Of a stretch of DNA of 64,000 nucleotides, positions 34,021-47,504 are shown one piece after another. The stretch is from Petrosia ficiformis. Its lineage: Eukaryota > Porifera > Demospongiae > Haplosclerida > Petrosiidae. Both the position numbers and the translations under genes were made by a program. The stretch is taken from positions 62,493,537-62,557,536 of the forward strand of contig OX345636.1 of the NCBI GenBank assembly GCA_947044365.1. Reading direction: 5' to 3'. Every line of letters begins with the position of its first letter. Within the stretch, counting starts at the first letter, position 1. Below the pieces are notes generated by a model. It was not told the DNA's origin and searched no databases. It saw only the letters and a program-made list of their open reading frames with translations.

Positions 34021-35088
34021 GTAAAAAAATACTAATCACTCATGAATATATTTGGGAGGACTGTTATTGATTACGAAAATGTAATACTGCAATTATTATT
34101 ACCTGTACATGTACTGTTAGAGACTATATGATGGACCTATGCTACCTTTATATAATTGAAAACAAGGTCAATTGTTAGTAATGATAATTACTATAATTAT
34201 AGTACTGAAAGCACTATGTAGTTTATGATGAATGTCCTTAGTATGGTTTAAACCATGCACACAGAGGATGATATACTAAGTATACCATTGATAATTATAT
34301 TTGAGTATGGTGAGTAACATACGTACTATCACTGAAGGGATTATAAATATCCCATAGCAAGAGTATGCATGTTATTATGAATTGAACTACTTTGTATATA
34401 GCATCTCCTATATAATTTTTGGTGCTCCTTATAGTGTTGTAGTTTGTGTTACTGTGGATGATAACAGGTTATATAACAGACTTATAAAACATGTTACTAC
34501 ACCAGATTCCAGACTAGTTTTCATTTGAAGTTTTGCTGTATCAGTATAAATAATTATGGTATAGATAATGTATAATTATCACTTATAAAAGAAGCTTTTT
34601 TTTTTCTATCAAGATTAATAACAACAGTACAACTACCATTTCTAACAAATTAAAAGCCAAAAAAAAAAACGTTTCTACCTATAAAGCAAGGATTATGTTA
34701 AAGGATAAAGGGGTAATACATAATAATAACAGCAACATCGTCTATATCTTGGTTTCTTGTCATGAAATTAAACTTCCTCAATAACTGCAAAACAAAATGA
34801 AACACAAATACAAACTTAATATATCTCTGGATTTCATATATGAATTGTGGTTAGGGGAGAAAACCAGTCATCCAAACCTCATTGCCCCTTGCTGACTGTT
34901 CAAGTATGCTCTGCATGCAACATTTTTTTGTATTCACTTATTCAGGACTACTGCATACATAATATTCCTACCAAAATGCACAGTTCAATTGATTATGTAA
35001 TTCAGATTAGATTGCATTGATTGTTTCAGCTACTCACTTTTTCTCAAAATGAAATTAAACAGAACATATATTTTAAGGTGATGAATAA
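34021..35088. other. No gene seen
   Basis: A/T-rich spacer without coding signals. Confidence 0.5.
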
Positions 35089-35427
35089 TTATAGTAAGTT
35101 CATACATCTATACAGAATAAAAATAAACAGTACTTTCATTAGTCTCTCACCAGTGAATTTGAAATCTGCAGTTTTGCAGTATTTCTTGATGACATCCTCC
35201 TGGCATAAGTGCTTTTGAACCAGGTTTAAGAGGGCAATGTACTTCAATTCTTTCAATACATTCAAAATACATTTCCATGTTACTTCCCATGTTTTGGAAT
35301 CAATCCACTTGGCTAGGACTTTCTCCAAAGTATCGTCAGGAGATGACATATGAATGGTTGTCTTAATTGATTGCGATAATTGTCCTCAAACTTTAATTCT
35401 CTTGCAAACTCATCCCAGTCGGCTGAC
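35089..35427 (-). pseudogene. Death-domain exon, frameshifted
   Basis: After an agcag acceptor, the minus strand reads SADWDEFARELKFE. About one base out of frame it then continues SIKTTIHMSSPDDTLEKVLA and KWIDSKTWEVTWKCILNVLK. W.EFA..L at the start, PDD.LE.VL..WI in the middle and TW..ILN.L towards the end are typical of helices 2-6 of Death domains in invertebrate signalling proteins. The frame change lies near 35385. It resembles the Death domain of the intact gene ending at 39519 and may be a relic of a duplicate. Confidence 0.55.
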
Positions 35428-36558
35428 CTGCTTTTGAGCTAATGGTAAACATCATTTCTTTCTGGTCGTTTCTTGCGTATCCTTTCACCTTTGTGACACA
35501 AAAATAATACATGTCAAATGGTTTTGTTTACATCAATTATTAATAACGAAGTCATTATGTTTTATTTGATAGCTGTTGTTAGTGTTTCACCTCATACTCA
35601 ATTGTGTTTTGTGCATATGCATTTAGTGCTATTACTTACATATCATTAAGTTTCAGTGTAGCACCGAAATAGGAAAAGTTGTCTAATACAGTGTTAGCTA
35701 TTCGTTGAATTGTTCATTCAAATCTAGACTCTCATAACACCCAGAAACTGTGAGCCATTAAATCTTTCAAAGCAAATGGAACATTGATCAGAGCTCTACT
35801 GCTTTTAGTTTTAGCTGGAATATTTTAGTAACACACACACATACACATCCACAACTCTCGGTAAACGTAATATTTCACAAGCATCCTCATCATAAGGATA
35901 GGAACTAAAGCTGGGACAAATTTGCTAGACTTTGTTCATTTAGTTAACATTCCAAAGGTGAATTTCACTTTCAGAAGATTAGAATCTTAGCTTCTATCTA
36001 AAACAAGTGCAAACCTTCAAACTTTCACTTGTTTTTGTTGACAAAGCTTTAACGGTACATTTTCAGCAATTGTCCCAGCTTTAGTAGGAACAGGGTGAAC
36101 TAGGTGGGCTGAAGGCCAAGAGCCCTATTCCAACTTTCACGTTGTAAAATTAGTATACTGCCCACGTAAAAATAACTTAATAATTCAGAAAATTGTTGCA
36201 CTACGTATTTTCCATTCACAATACTTTATATCACTGTGATTGCATCAGTATCAATCTCAAACTGGAATTCATGTTTTCATTGCGAACAATCCTTCAGTGA
36301 ATGGGTTTTGTTGCTACGAACTATTTCATTTAACATGTCACCACTTACTATTTTAAAACCTACTGCCTATTAAAATGTTTTATATAATTGCCTATGTAAT
36401 ATGTACACTTGAATGCTGAGTTAACTCGCCTCCCTCCAACTTGTATTTCAATCCTACTAATATGATCCTCCTGCAAGTGTTTAATATATCTGTATGCTGT
36501 AATGTGGATTTCAGTTATTTGTGTTTTAGCGACACTGATTAAACACAAAATCCACAGA
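35428..36558. other. No gene seen
   Basis: A/T-rich non-coding sequence; possibly the former upstream part of the Death-domain relic. Confidence 0.45.
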
Positions 36559-37015
36559 TATTTGGACTGCTGTCTATTTGTCCTAAGTCCAAGTAGTCCC
36601 ATGACCCTGGATATGTTGGGATATCCTATGATACTTGGACATGTATTTACACGTGTGATTCTTGGACTTGTATCTATTTGTCCTAAGTCCAAGTAATCCT
36701 ATGTCCTAGGATATACTGGGATATCCTTTTAAACTTTAACTTGTATCTATTTGTCCTAATCCATGTAGTCTCATGTCCCAGCATATCCTTCCATACTTTG
36801 CCTATGTATCCTAAGTTCAAGTAGTCACATATCCTAGGATATGTTGGGATATCTTTCGATATTTGGACTTGTATCTATGTGTCTGAAGTCCAAGTACTCC
36901 CATATCCTACGTTATGTGGTGATATCCTTTGATACTTGGACCTGTACCTATGTTTCCTAAGTTCAAATAGTCCTATGTCTTAGTATATGTTGGTATATCC
37001 TTTAATACTGCGACA
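36559..37015. repeat. ~75-bp minisatellite, about 6 copies
   Basis: The unit is TTGTCCTAAGTCCAAGTAGT, then CCCATGTCCTAGGATATGTT, GGGATATCCTTTGATACTTG and GAC…. Copies begin near 36578, 36680, 36750, 36805, 36878 and 36954 and become more diverged downstream. Confidence 0.85.
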
Positions 37016-37429
37016 CTTTGCTTCATACTCTTTTACAAATCGAGAAAGATAGGTTCTTTCAGTTCACGCAGAAAACAAAGATTGGTCTTATTAACAGGTT
37101 GGAATTTATTTTTTAAAACTGAGCGTTACAAAAGTTGTATGATCATTCCAGCTGACAATGTAAGGGTAAACGTAATATGTTGTGTTGGTAATGGTTATAA
37201 CAACATTGACAACTCTTAAGGTAACTTGTGATAATGTTAAAGTACAGAGCAATGCCAAGTCACATTATTAACAGCCAAGTGTGTTTGAGAAGGTCCAAAG
37301 CTATACTATCACACTGAGCTGATGTAGGTCATTGATTGAGTGCATATATTTTCGTTGCTGTGCATAATAATTATATGAACGATTTCTTTGGTGTGACATG
37401 ATTTTTTTAGGACAGAATCTACAACATCT

Positions 37430-38074
37430 CCCCAAAAATGAGGTATAGAAAATGACTTTGGAAAATGATTTGATTTAGGAGTGTTAGACACATTTGAGGT
37501 GAGAATAGAAGTACTGCTGGAATCATTTTTCGTAGTAGAAGTGAAGTATATGTACATGTATCACTGTCAACAATATGATCAACAAAACAATCACTCATTG
37601 CAGGATGAATGGAGTTATATGAAATATTATAATCAAGAAGTATGTAACGTAACAAGGGACTGAAACAGGTGAAGCAATGCATTAGAAGCTACAAATATAA
37701 AAGGAGTATATACTCCACTAACCACTATATGTCAATGATTCTTTTTACACACTCCAGTTGGATTCACCAACTTCTCTAAATCAATGTGTGTCAGGTTATT
37801 AAACCCTTCTCCATCTATGTAATTATCTAAAAGCAGAACATTGTGACAACAGCTTTACCACTGAAGTAAATAATTCTGATTTCATGCATAGTTAGTTTCT
37901 TTAGTGAAAACAAGAAATATATTCAACATAAAGTACCTATTGGACAACAACTATATGTATATGGGTCATATTATGTTCAAAAGACACTGATAAATGTATG
38001 GCATAATCTTGAGGCATTCCAAGCTCACACTCCAAACATTTTGCTACCTCCTCGGGAATACGGGTTGCTTCCAT
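37430..38074 (-). pseudogene. SAM-domain-like gene remnant (SAMD3-like)
   Basis: Three minus-strand exon-like pieces. First, ATG at 38074: MEATRIPEEVAKCLECELGM and PQDYAIHLSVSFEHN, ending in a stop close to a gtactt donor. Second, at about 37828 after cttttag: NYIDGEGFNNLTHIDLEKLV then NPTGVCKK, which fits the second half of a SAM domain. Third, at about 37550: SNHFPKSFSIPHFWGDVVDS then VLKK, which fits the 'FP..F.IP.F' region after the SAM domain in SAMD3-like proteins. The pieces end in stops and do not form one continuous frame. The family call is tentative. Confidence 0.4.
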
Positions 38075-39518
38075 GTATCGGTATATATAATTATAATAAT
38101 ATGTAATTTAATTGTAATGTAAAAGTTGATACAACTTGCTACAATATTTGTAAAGACCAAAGATAGAATGAAAGCAAGGTCCAGATTATTGAAGGAATAA
38201 TTACAGCTGGAATAATTTTCATTAGCAGTTGCAAGAGCAATGTGCATGTGCATACGCTTTGCAAGCAGCTCCACCCTGGGTCTGGGTGGGGCTGTGTACA
38301 AATCCATGCTAAAGAGTATTGTACAGAACTGATAATGATAACCTATATTACATCTTCTCACAACCTGTAAGATAAAAAACTCCACTATATGGTGCACTAT
38401 CCAAATGAAATCATCCAACATGTGCCACTTATATGATCATGGATATTGAGATATGGTTAACTCAATTTCCTTTAAGCAAGCTGCTTGTTTTAGGTTATTT
38501 CAAGAATATTACTCTCACACTGTCAAATCAACACCAACATTGGCTTGCTTATCATATTCAAACAGGTAGCTTTTTTGGCCAAGAAACAACTCTTTGCTGA
38601 CAACAATTGCCTCTGTATGGTTCACATAGCCTAGTCATTATGTATATATAGATGGTTAAAGTTAAGTAGTTTAAAATATAAGAACAACTGTTTTCTAGTA
38701 TTAAGTGTTTAAGATTGTGAGCCTCTATTTGGTAGGGAGTTAGATATCTTGCAACTAAACTCATTACAACTATTTCTTTCAGTTTATATTTACACGACAA
38801 CATTATATGATCCATGTAGTATTCAATTATTGACACTCACATATTTCCTGTTACCAGTTATCACTCTGGACTATACAAACGACATGAATTCTCACAAAGT
38901 TTCCAAACTTTATAAATATGGCCATTGTAAAACTGCCAACCAGTATATATGTAACTGTAACCATATAGTGAGTGGATTGATATAAACCATTATAATATAC
39001 AGGATTAAAAAAATAACTAATGGTTAGTTTTACCCATGCATGTGTAGTATATTTTATACTTTTAAACCACAAACATTCAAATTAATCCCGTATTACACAA
39101 ATAACCACAAAGTGGGTAGCTATAATTATACTACCAAGATGGGTTATTTTAACAAGTTACATTTTACAGTGTATCGATTACATGGTGGTACAACAAAATC
39201 CCCCAAAATATATTATTATATTACATCATAATTATTTTACTACAAATAATGGCAAAAGTAAATATAAAATCAATAACTTATCTCCAATATCATACTAAAA
39301 ATGATTATAATAATAGTCTGAGGCAAAAAAAAACATTGTTACTAAATATACATCACTAGAAATACATATTCTACTTTCTAATACTATACTTACCAACTAA
39401 AAAAAATTATAATCAAGAGAACATTATATTCAGGGGCAAAAAACAACATACATTGTTACTAAATATACATCACAAGAAATACTTAATGGTTAAAAACTTG
39501 TTACAACAAAATACACTC
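38075..39518. other. No confident gene
   Basis: Several 60-125-codon minus-strand frames (for example 38044-38421 and 38558-38836) lack recognisable domains or consistent splice sites. Confidence 0.45.
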
Positions 39519-42500
39519 TCAATTTTGTCGTGTAACTGGACTCTTGTTGTTTACTTCTTTCACAGATCTATAATAGTTAAAGCAAATTAATGATAACAAT
39601 GTAGGTTTCTTAATGATTTACTAAAATTGTTATATCATATTCTAGTTTTATTAACTACAATTAGTCAACTGATTATATAACATGTTACGTCAAAAATGAT
39701 TTTGTAGAATATGAATATGTAATCATACATACAATGAGAAACAGTAGAATTACTATAACATACTTCATGTATTTAACTTCTATCTCCTGAGCAAGCTGCT
39801 GATTATCCAAAAGTGGACTACGAAGGGCTTCCACTAGTCCACTCCATGTTGCATTTCCGGTTGAAATCCAGGAATACAACATGTCATTCTGACATTTTTG
39901 AGCTTCTCTATTATCATACTCGATTCTTTTCAGTTGATGTTGCTCCAAATTTAATGCAACACCTAGGATGAACCATCTGGTCTCGCTGATAGTAGCTGTC
40001 AGTACATCACGTAAATCAGAATCTAAAAAACAATTTAAAAAAAACAGTGATTTGTTGCTATATAGTTAGTACTTTTCACTGGTGTTAGATACAGGGTAAC
40101 AAATAATATTCTGCAGAAATATTTCACTTGTGAATTATTAGAATAGATATCATGTTTATGCTGCAATAGGTGTGAAATTTAGATTCACATAATACAGCAT
40201 GTATCTGCAACTGTGACTATTTATGTCCTCACACAAAGATCTGGTTGTATTGTAACAATTGACAGTAGATGATTGAAAAGAGATTTTTGTAATGTAACAT
40301 TGTGTTTTCATACTTAACACAGAAGTATATATGTATCTAAAATTAACATAATTATTATGTAAACTGAATATTATTGGATGTATATGATGGGAACATATCA
40401 GAATAACCTTGTAGAAATTCTTGTTCGTTGTTTGATTGTGGTTGAGCAGTCAGTTTGAGTACAGGATGAGATAACACTAACATAATAGAAAAGGAAACAT
40501 TCATACAGCAGTAACTATAACAAAATGAATTAGTGTTTCTACTCTTTGTTGAGCTAAATTTTATGTATTGTAATTATAATAATTTTATAATAATTCAAAA
40601 TCAAAATAGAATAGTAATGAAAAATATCACTGATCCTTTAGCATCTATAATTCAATTGGGAGTTTTTGCTTATTACTAAATACTATATAAGCACTGATTA
40701 TGTTACTGGTATTGTAAAGGGAATAATTAATTATCTACAAAATGACAATCACTAAAAATCTTCTATTAGTGGAAAGAATCTCTATATGGATTTAGGATAA
40801 GCCTTGGAAATGAAAATGTGAAGCATTTACCATCATATATTATACAGAACATAAGAATGATATTAGAAGTAAAAAAAAATTACTTGGTAATAGTTTTTCA
40901 TCCCCTGATGTTTCAATTGCTGTCTGTTGTGAATGATCTGTGCAAAGTCACAAAGATTATTATCATTACCAATAAGCTCTCTCACAAACATACACACACA
41001 CACATACACGCACACACACACACACACACACACCTGTTTTACTTGTTGTGTCATCAGTAGGGATAGTGGCTATAAAAGCAAACAAAGTCAAAAATGCTAC
41101 CAACTAAAATGTGTATGTAATTATATACTCACCTGCTTTAGGAGTAGATCGATACCAGACCAAACGAGGCTGCGCTTTAGTATCGTCCACTATCTCATTA
41201 GTTTCACAGCACCGAAGCAGAGTAGGTCGATCCTGTGCAACTACAGCTATATGATCACGTGGCTCATGAGGACAAGGACAGAAGAAACCTGGCTCAGGTT
41301 TGACATTCCCTTTTACAGCAGCCTCTACCGATTCATGGATGGCACACCTCACTTTTTCTATGTCATCAGCAATTTCGCTAAGTAACTGGATGTAATATGG
41401 AGTTTCCATGATGGCAAATTTTCCTATCCTCTGGAGTGGTTGAATAATCATAAAGTTCGAATAATTTAATGCATTTCGATTACGAATTATTGACCATTTG
41501 TGGGAAAGGAGATGGACAATTATGGAACAGAAAAGCCCAATAGGTAAACCTTTTTTGAAGTAAAAAAGCATTGGTGGAATAGTGGATTCAGGAAAGGGAT
41601 TGATATCTGTAGTATCACATACTGGTAGTAGTGCGGGAATGAAGAATTGATCTTCATTGTTTTCAACCTTTACTGCAATAAGGAGATGCTGAAAAATGGC
41701 TAGCAATTTCTCCACAAACTGAGGGAAGCTTTTCAATATGTTTGAACACGTCTCCATCGTTTGGATGAAATCCATGGTGGCAATACCTTCCATAGCTAAC
41801 AGCTTAATATCTAAATTGGGGTACTTGTTTACGTTGCGTGCGTTACAAATAGTAACCATCAACTCATTGATAATATCAATGAGACAGTGAAGGTTGGCGA
41901 ATACTATATCATCAGCTCCAGAATCAGGATAGTACAGCATGGAATTGAGGATATGAAAAAACTTGATAGCACTGACTACTTCTTCATCACTCATACCTAG
42001 CTTATGACCGAAAACCTTGCATAGTGACATATTGAGGACACCACAGCGATTCAAAGCTGCTTTTTGGATGAGAGTTTGAAAGCAGTGCCACTTTAGAGGT
42101 ACTTTGACAATGTATGCTTGCTCTCGAAGCTTACATGCTATTTCTTCTACAACTGGATCATCAAAATTACCTTGCTTTGCTTTTCTGCCATCGACTTCAT
42201 GCAAGATTTTGAATTGAGCTTTGTTTTGGTAACAGATTTTTCCTTCCACTGATTTCAAGATATTTGTGAGCTTCTTTTCTTTGTCTTCGATACTTTCTGT
42301 GTTTCCATCATACTCATCTCGATGTGTAGCTATGGCCATAATGCTTAGACTATCAGGAGGCGTGATATATTTGGAGAGAATGCGATCATTTTCGATGATT
42401 GCTTTCTGTTGCTGTGAACTGGAATTGACCATTACAAGGAGCTGCTTCAGCATTTCCTCCACTTTAGGCGAATGCTCACTAACTTTGATTTGTCCAGTCT

Positions 42501-45500
42501 CCAAACACATTTCTGTTGAAGCTGGGCCAGAGAGATCGTCTGCTAGATTAATCACTAACATGAGGGCTGATGCACATGGTAGAAAAGCTGGAAGTAATTT
42601 CTGAAATTGAATTTGCCCTCCACAATCTGTAAAATACAGCCAGCGCTCATGAAGACTCAACTGTTGAGCTTGGATACCTTTACTACACCTGTGATATAGC
42701 TCTTGTATAAGAGAAACAGCTTTTTCCACATCCTCGGTCTGACCAGGTGTCACTGGGAATTCACTACCAACATTGATATCATTTTGCGATATTTCTTCAT
42801 CATCTTCATTTAAACGTGCAGATGCTACCGACGAGGGAATCTTTGGAGAAATGGTTGAAGATGGTTCCTCTTTCAAGGCAATCATTTGTAATTCTGCTAG
42901 AATTTTTTCTTCCATGTCTTGATTGTTGACACAAGTCCAGCATTTCCCTGATTTGCCAAATCGGCCTACGGACAAAGTGCCAACAGCAATATCTGGTGCT
43001 TCAATACAGGGAGTGCTGAGTTCCTTATATGGAAGTGATAAAATGAGGGATTTGAGGGATGTTTTACCAGCACGTGCTGCTCCTTGTATGACAGCCTTGG
43101 TTATATGTGACTGGACAAACCCATCTTTCATAGCCTTAATAAGATGGTGCCGATCTAGATGAAAGATATATCAGTACTTTAGATATGCTAATAATTATTA
43201 TAATATTGTTCATATTCTATTATTACAAGTTATAAATTCTACTAAACTTTAGCAAATGCTTACCATTATTAGCTAACAGTACAGAACATTATGTTCAGCA
43301 ATTACCCATCCATAGTGAAATGTGAGAATTGATATTGTTACTGGAATTATATAGTCACAAAAGACATTACCTACAGACGCAAGCAATTGAAATCAACCCA
43401 CATCAAGAAAATACATGACAATGCCCTCCATTTCCATTTAACCATTTTTTAAACACTTTTGTACTCATATCTCCCTCCCCACCACCTCCTCCAGTCGTGC
43501 CATACTAACAAGCAAGAAAATTATTCATTTACTAGGAATATCAATGATGTATGATGTAAATATTCATATTGTAATTGCAATCCTGTATGAATGACAAACC
43601 TATATCTTTCAAAGGAATAGAGACTGGAGCAGTCTTAGATTGTTCAGTGTCATTGGATTGACCTAAAAACATAAAAATCAGTTATAATATATTATTATAA
43701 GTGCCGTGTAGTTTAAATGAAATGATAGCTTGTTGGTACCAATATTTAATTGAACAGTAGTTTCAGGGTTGTAGGATAATTTGATAGGTTATTACTATGA
43801 TAGTGCTGACAATAGCCAGTGTAATTAATGACTTGAGATAATTGGACTACATAAAAACCACATTCATTGTATATGTATGCTTATTTGTCTAGTTGTGTAG
43901 TCATATCATGTTCAACTTATTTGAAGGAATAGTTAAGTTGATTATAAAGCAAGTCCTGTTTTTGTGTTCTTAACTAATATTGATATTTGGATAACTCTTT
44001 ACTGAAGTCATCATGATTACAATCATTGTCTACTTCAGCATTAATTGAAAATAAACACTAGAAAGTGATTAATTTCTTGTATTCAATAATAAACTATTTC
44101 TTGTAATGTACAACTAAGTGTCTGTAATAGGCCTCAATGTGTAAATATTTGAATACCATCAACTATATACTATCACTATATGAATTAATTGAAGCACTAC
44201 AATGCATATTTATGGTTTGTAACTAGTAGGCTAGTTCAAATCCATGATCACTAATATTTAGTCGGACCATTTACAGACAATAATTGTAATTAATTATAAT
44301 TATGCGATAATAGTTTTTCAGAAATTCAAATGCAAAAAAAGTCACAGAAATACAAATAACATATATAACCCTTAGAGGACAGAGCTTGTTTTCAAAATTC
44401 TTCCCATTTCCAACACTGGCGACTCTATTGCATATATTTTGGCCACCGTTCACTTTCTCTACCCCAAACTTGGCTCCTTTTCCGACATGGAGTACTACTT
44501 CCACCAACTTGCTTACCGGGACTTGAAAGTCCCCAAGCGCTTCGTAGGATTAAATCAAATGCAGTGCTCTCCCTCTTTTGATTGGAACTGTGGCAAACAA
44601 AATGACCCCACTTCATGTCAGTACCAGCTAAACCCACGATTTCAGGTTTTACACCAAGGGAAATGTCTCAGGAACTCACCAGAGCGTGTGGGCGGGGTCA
44701 CTGAAATCACAATTTGCATGGGCATTGAGGGGGCTGTGCCCCCTTTGAACCCCCATCAACGGGGGACACCTCCCTTTAAAATCCCCCATAGTTGTTATTT
44801 AGGCCAATGGGCAACCGAAAAACCATCAACTTTTTTTAGCCATATTCATGGGCTTGTGCCTGACACCAATTACAAGCATTTGGAGAGCTTCATATTGCTA
44901 GGAACACACTCCGAACCATGTAGGGGTGAAATGTCACATATATGTGACATCAGTCTTCTAAGGGTTAATATATGTGTGGTAACATCATTATTAGTATATA
45001 AAATCAAAATAAAGAAGTGAGGTTTGCACTGAATATCATCTATCATTATTCATGTAACCATAAACACATAAACACCAACAAACAGTTTACCTTCTCAGTA
45101 ATGTAAAATAGTATATAGCTTTGAATTGCAAGTACAAAGTAGGCAATTACAATTAGGAATGCTAAAATGGGTGTAACCATATACTGGATATGTCATGACA
45201 ATAGTGAGATTAAACTACACTGTCATGTTCCTGGTTCACATCAAAGCAAAGTAATTTTTTGGTGTCATCTCTGTAAGTAAAATCAGTACACATAACATAT
45301 TAAATTACAAATACTTTATTCTAATATTAACAAGTGCATATACAGAAAAAATGTATCCCTATGATTGCTTTATGGTGTCCAGCATTCAGTAATCATGGCT
45401 GACTTTATCATGCCTGAAACACAACAGCCTATTATAGTTATTATTTTGATTATCTACTCTCTTTACCTTTTAAAGATCTTGTAGAACTTTAGGAATATAT

Positions 45501-47504
45501 TTCAGGTAGAATAGTTAGCTAGTAGTTCCAGTTTCTAATTCCCTACAAGCAACTTTCTTTCTGCTGAGTTCGTGCGCGAAATCTATTACGCGCCACGCCC
45601 ATTAATTGATCGAGCCCCCGGGAATGACGCAATTTTCTTACCTACGCATACTCACGAAGTGAATACAATATATATATATATATAATTATATATATAGTTT
45701 GAACCCGTGGTAAAGCAATCATAGGATATCACGCCAATCAGCAAAATATTGTTCCTAAGAGATAAAGCACAAATAAATGAACAAATATTTGATCCATACA
45801 TTCTAGGGCAATGCTAACTAGACAACTACCACACAGATAAGACACAGTCACACAACCTACTTATAATTGAATTTGAAAAAAAGAATATAATGAGATAATT
45901 CACACATACAGTGATCCAGCTTAATATTAACATGTATGATATGACATTGACAGGCAAATGATCACACCCACTATAAATAATTGCTTTGGTACATATATTT
46001 TGTAGACCTTTCTAAATCATGACTATACAGAATACATGATTATGAAATAACTATTCCAAATAGGAAATATTATACCTTGTACTACTGAGGAAATATTTTC
46101 TGAAGGCTTGACTTTTATATCTTCTTCTTGTCTGGACTAAAAGAAATATCACATTATAATAATTATTAATAAAATAATAATTCTTTTATATTATTACTAG
46201 TATGAGTATTATTATTATTGGATATGATAGTTACATATAATATTACAAGTTTAAAGTTGGATTGTCTGGTGAAAGCTATAATTAATTTTTACAAAGAAGC
46301 TGATAACATTCATTTTCAAAGTAGGGAAGATATAATTAAATTATGTCTCAGTTACTAATAAGAAATAGCTTCTACTAAATAGTTCCTCTTGAAATGTAAA
46401 ATTATAATAATAAATATTTTCCATAAAAAGTCTTTTCAAAAATAAAATATAATTATACTGATAATGGAAGATATCATAATAATAATTATTATGAATATAC
46501 TTTTACATTCTACAACTGGAGTTAGTGTAATACACAACATTTCAAACCTTAATTAATGATTTCAAAGCTAATATAATATATAAACCACAATGCCTATCAA
46601 TAAATTATGTTGTAACTAGTGATAAACAATGGGACTATGAGCCTAACTAGTTTAATACATTCAAATTCAATATATTAACTGATAATGTGGATGTAAAGAA
46701 CAAGTCATTGTTCAATTACAATATTAAAATAACATGCCATAGCTGACTGTAAAATATGAATACAAGTTGGACTATTTCTACTCTTTGCTGTATCAATAGG
46801 AGTATCTCCATGCTGTAAAACAATAATATTTAGTAAAGGAGTGTTTGACATGTCTATTTTTAAACCCTATAATATTATAATTATGATAATACTAGAAGTG
46901 GAAGTAACAAAAGCTTGATTCATGATTCTGGTTCAACTGATACAACTAATAATTGGAATTCATAGGAAGATATTTCAAAATTATTAGGAATAAAGTTGTG
47001 AACAAGTGGTACAAGTTTAAAAGCTATCCTCAAGTAGAAGTTTTAACATAAACCTAATATGAATTGTGTCAGTATTGTAAGAATTATATTCCTCTCTATA
47101 TATCAAGTGATGAGGTAGGTACGTATGTGTTATTATCATTCACTACATTAATAATTATTACATCAAAGTTCATAATTCACATGAAAGGTGTCAAACTAAT
47201 ATTTATAAGTAATATATTATATTATATTTCAGTTAGTTTACACATCATAACACATGATGTACTTGTTATACTAATCAGAAACATAATTGAACTATTTGGT
47301 CTTACTATAATTATAATTATCATAATGGACATAAATTAGGATATGATTATTATAAGTAAAGAAACAGTTCATTAATTATAAGAATTTTATCATTTGATTA
47401 CTAACATTATTTTTGATATAAAGGTTTGCTCCATGTTTAATGAGAACTTTTACAACTTCAGGATGTTCCCAGTCTGCAGCCACATGTATTGGTGTATTTC
47501 CAAA
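39519..47504 (-). CDS. Ankyrin-repeat / Roc-like GTPase / Death-domain protein (5' partial)
   Basis: Nine minus-strand exons join in phase: 47504-47406, 46812-46720, 46136-46076, 43662-43600, 43154-41133, 41069-41034, 40476-40408, 40022-39764 and 39567-39519 (stop). Exon 47504-47406 is exactly 99 bp, one 33-residue ankyrin repeat (FGNTPIHVAADWEH…); the next begins HGDTPIDTAK. After two Ser/Glu-rich linker exons, the 2-kb exon holds a P-loop GTPase: Walker A GAARAGKTS, then (about 150 residues later) YFTDCGGQIQFQKLLPAF as the D-x-G-G switch, VINLADDLS, and THRDEYD as the specificity motif. A helical, COR-like region follows. The 40022-39764 exon is a Death domain (…FILGVALNLEQHQLKRIE…MLYSWI…ATWSGLVEALRS). 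Such proteins act in cytoplasmic signalling and are expanded in sponges and cnidarians. More ankyrin exons and the start codon must lie upstream, possibly beyond the repeat array. Confidence 0.88.
40990..41033. repeat. (CA)n microsatellite containing a splice donor
   Basis: On the minus strand the intron after exon 41069-41034 begins aacag|gtgtgtgtgtgtgtg, so the donor GT is the first unit of a (GT)n tract. Confidence 0.85.
44369..44964. mobile_element. ~600-bp TTAA/CCC-type MITE (piggyBac-like)
   Basis: CCCTTAGAGGAC at the left end is mirrored by GTCTTCTAAGGG at the right end. The right flank is TTAA and the left flank is TATAA, consistent with a mutated TTAA duplication. The interior is strikingly G+C-rich, with G/C-run hairpins (gggggctgtgccccc; gaacccccatcaacggggg). 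Near the right end is a perfect palindrome (gtcacatatatgtgac). A 193-codon frame crosses it by chance. It lies in an intron of the ankyrin-GTPase-Death gene. Confidence 0.75.
45343..45725 (+). repeat. Dispersed repeat, copy 3 (~385 bp)
   Basis: Collinear with 24545-24945 over its whole length, including the TA tract and the end GTTTGAACCCGTGG. It lies in an intron of the ankyrin-GTPase-Death gene in antisense orientation. Confidence 0.8.

Noticed and set aside
39685..39763. C-terminal membrane segment after the Death domain
   Set aside because: The hydrophobic run is read-through into an intron: a gtatgt donor follows ATGAA, and a phase-matched last exon exists at 39567-39519.
44439..45020. 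193-codon open frame
   Set aside because: It crosses a TTAA-type MITE and its right end, has no domain or codon pattern, and the G+C-rich interior lowers stop frequency.
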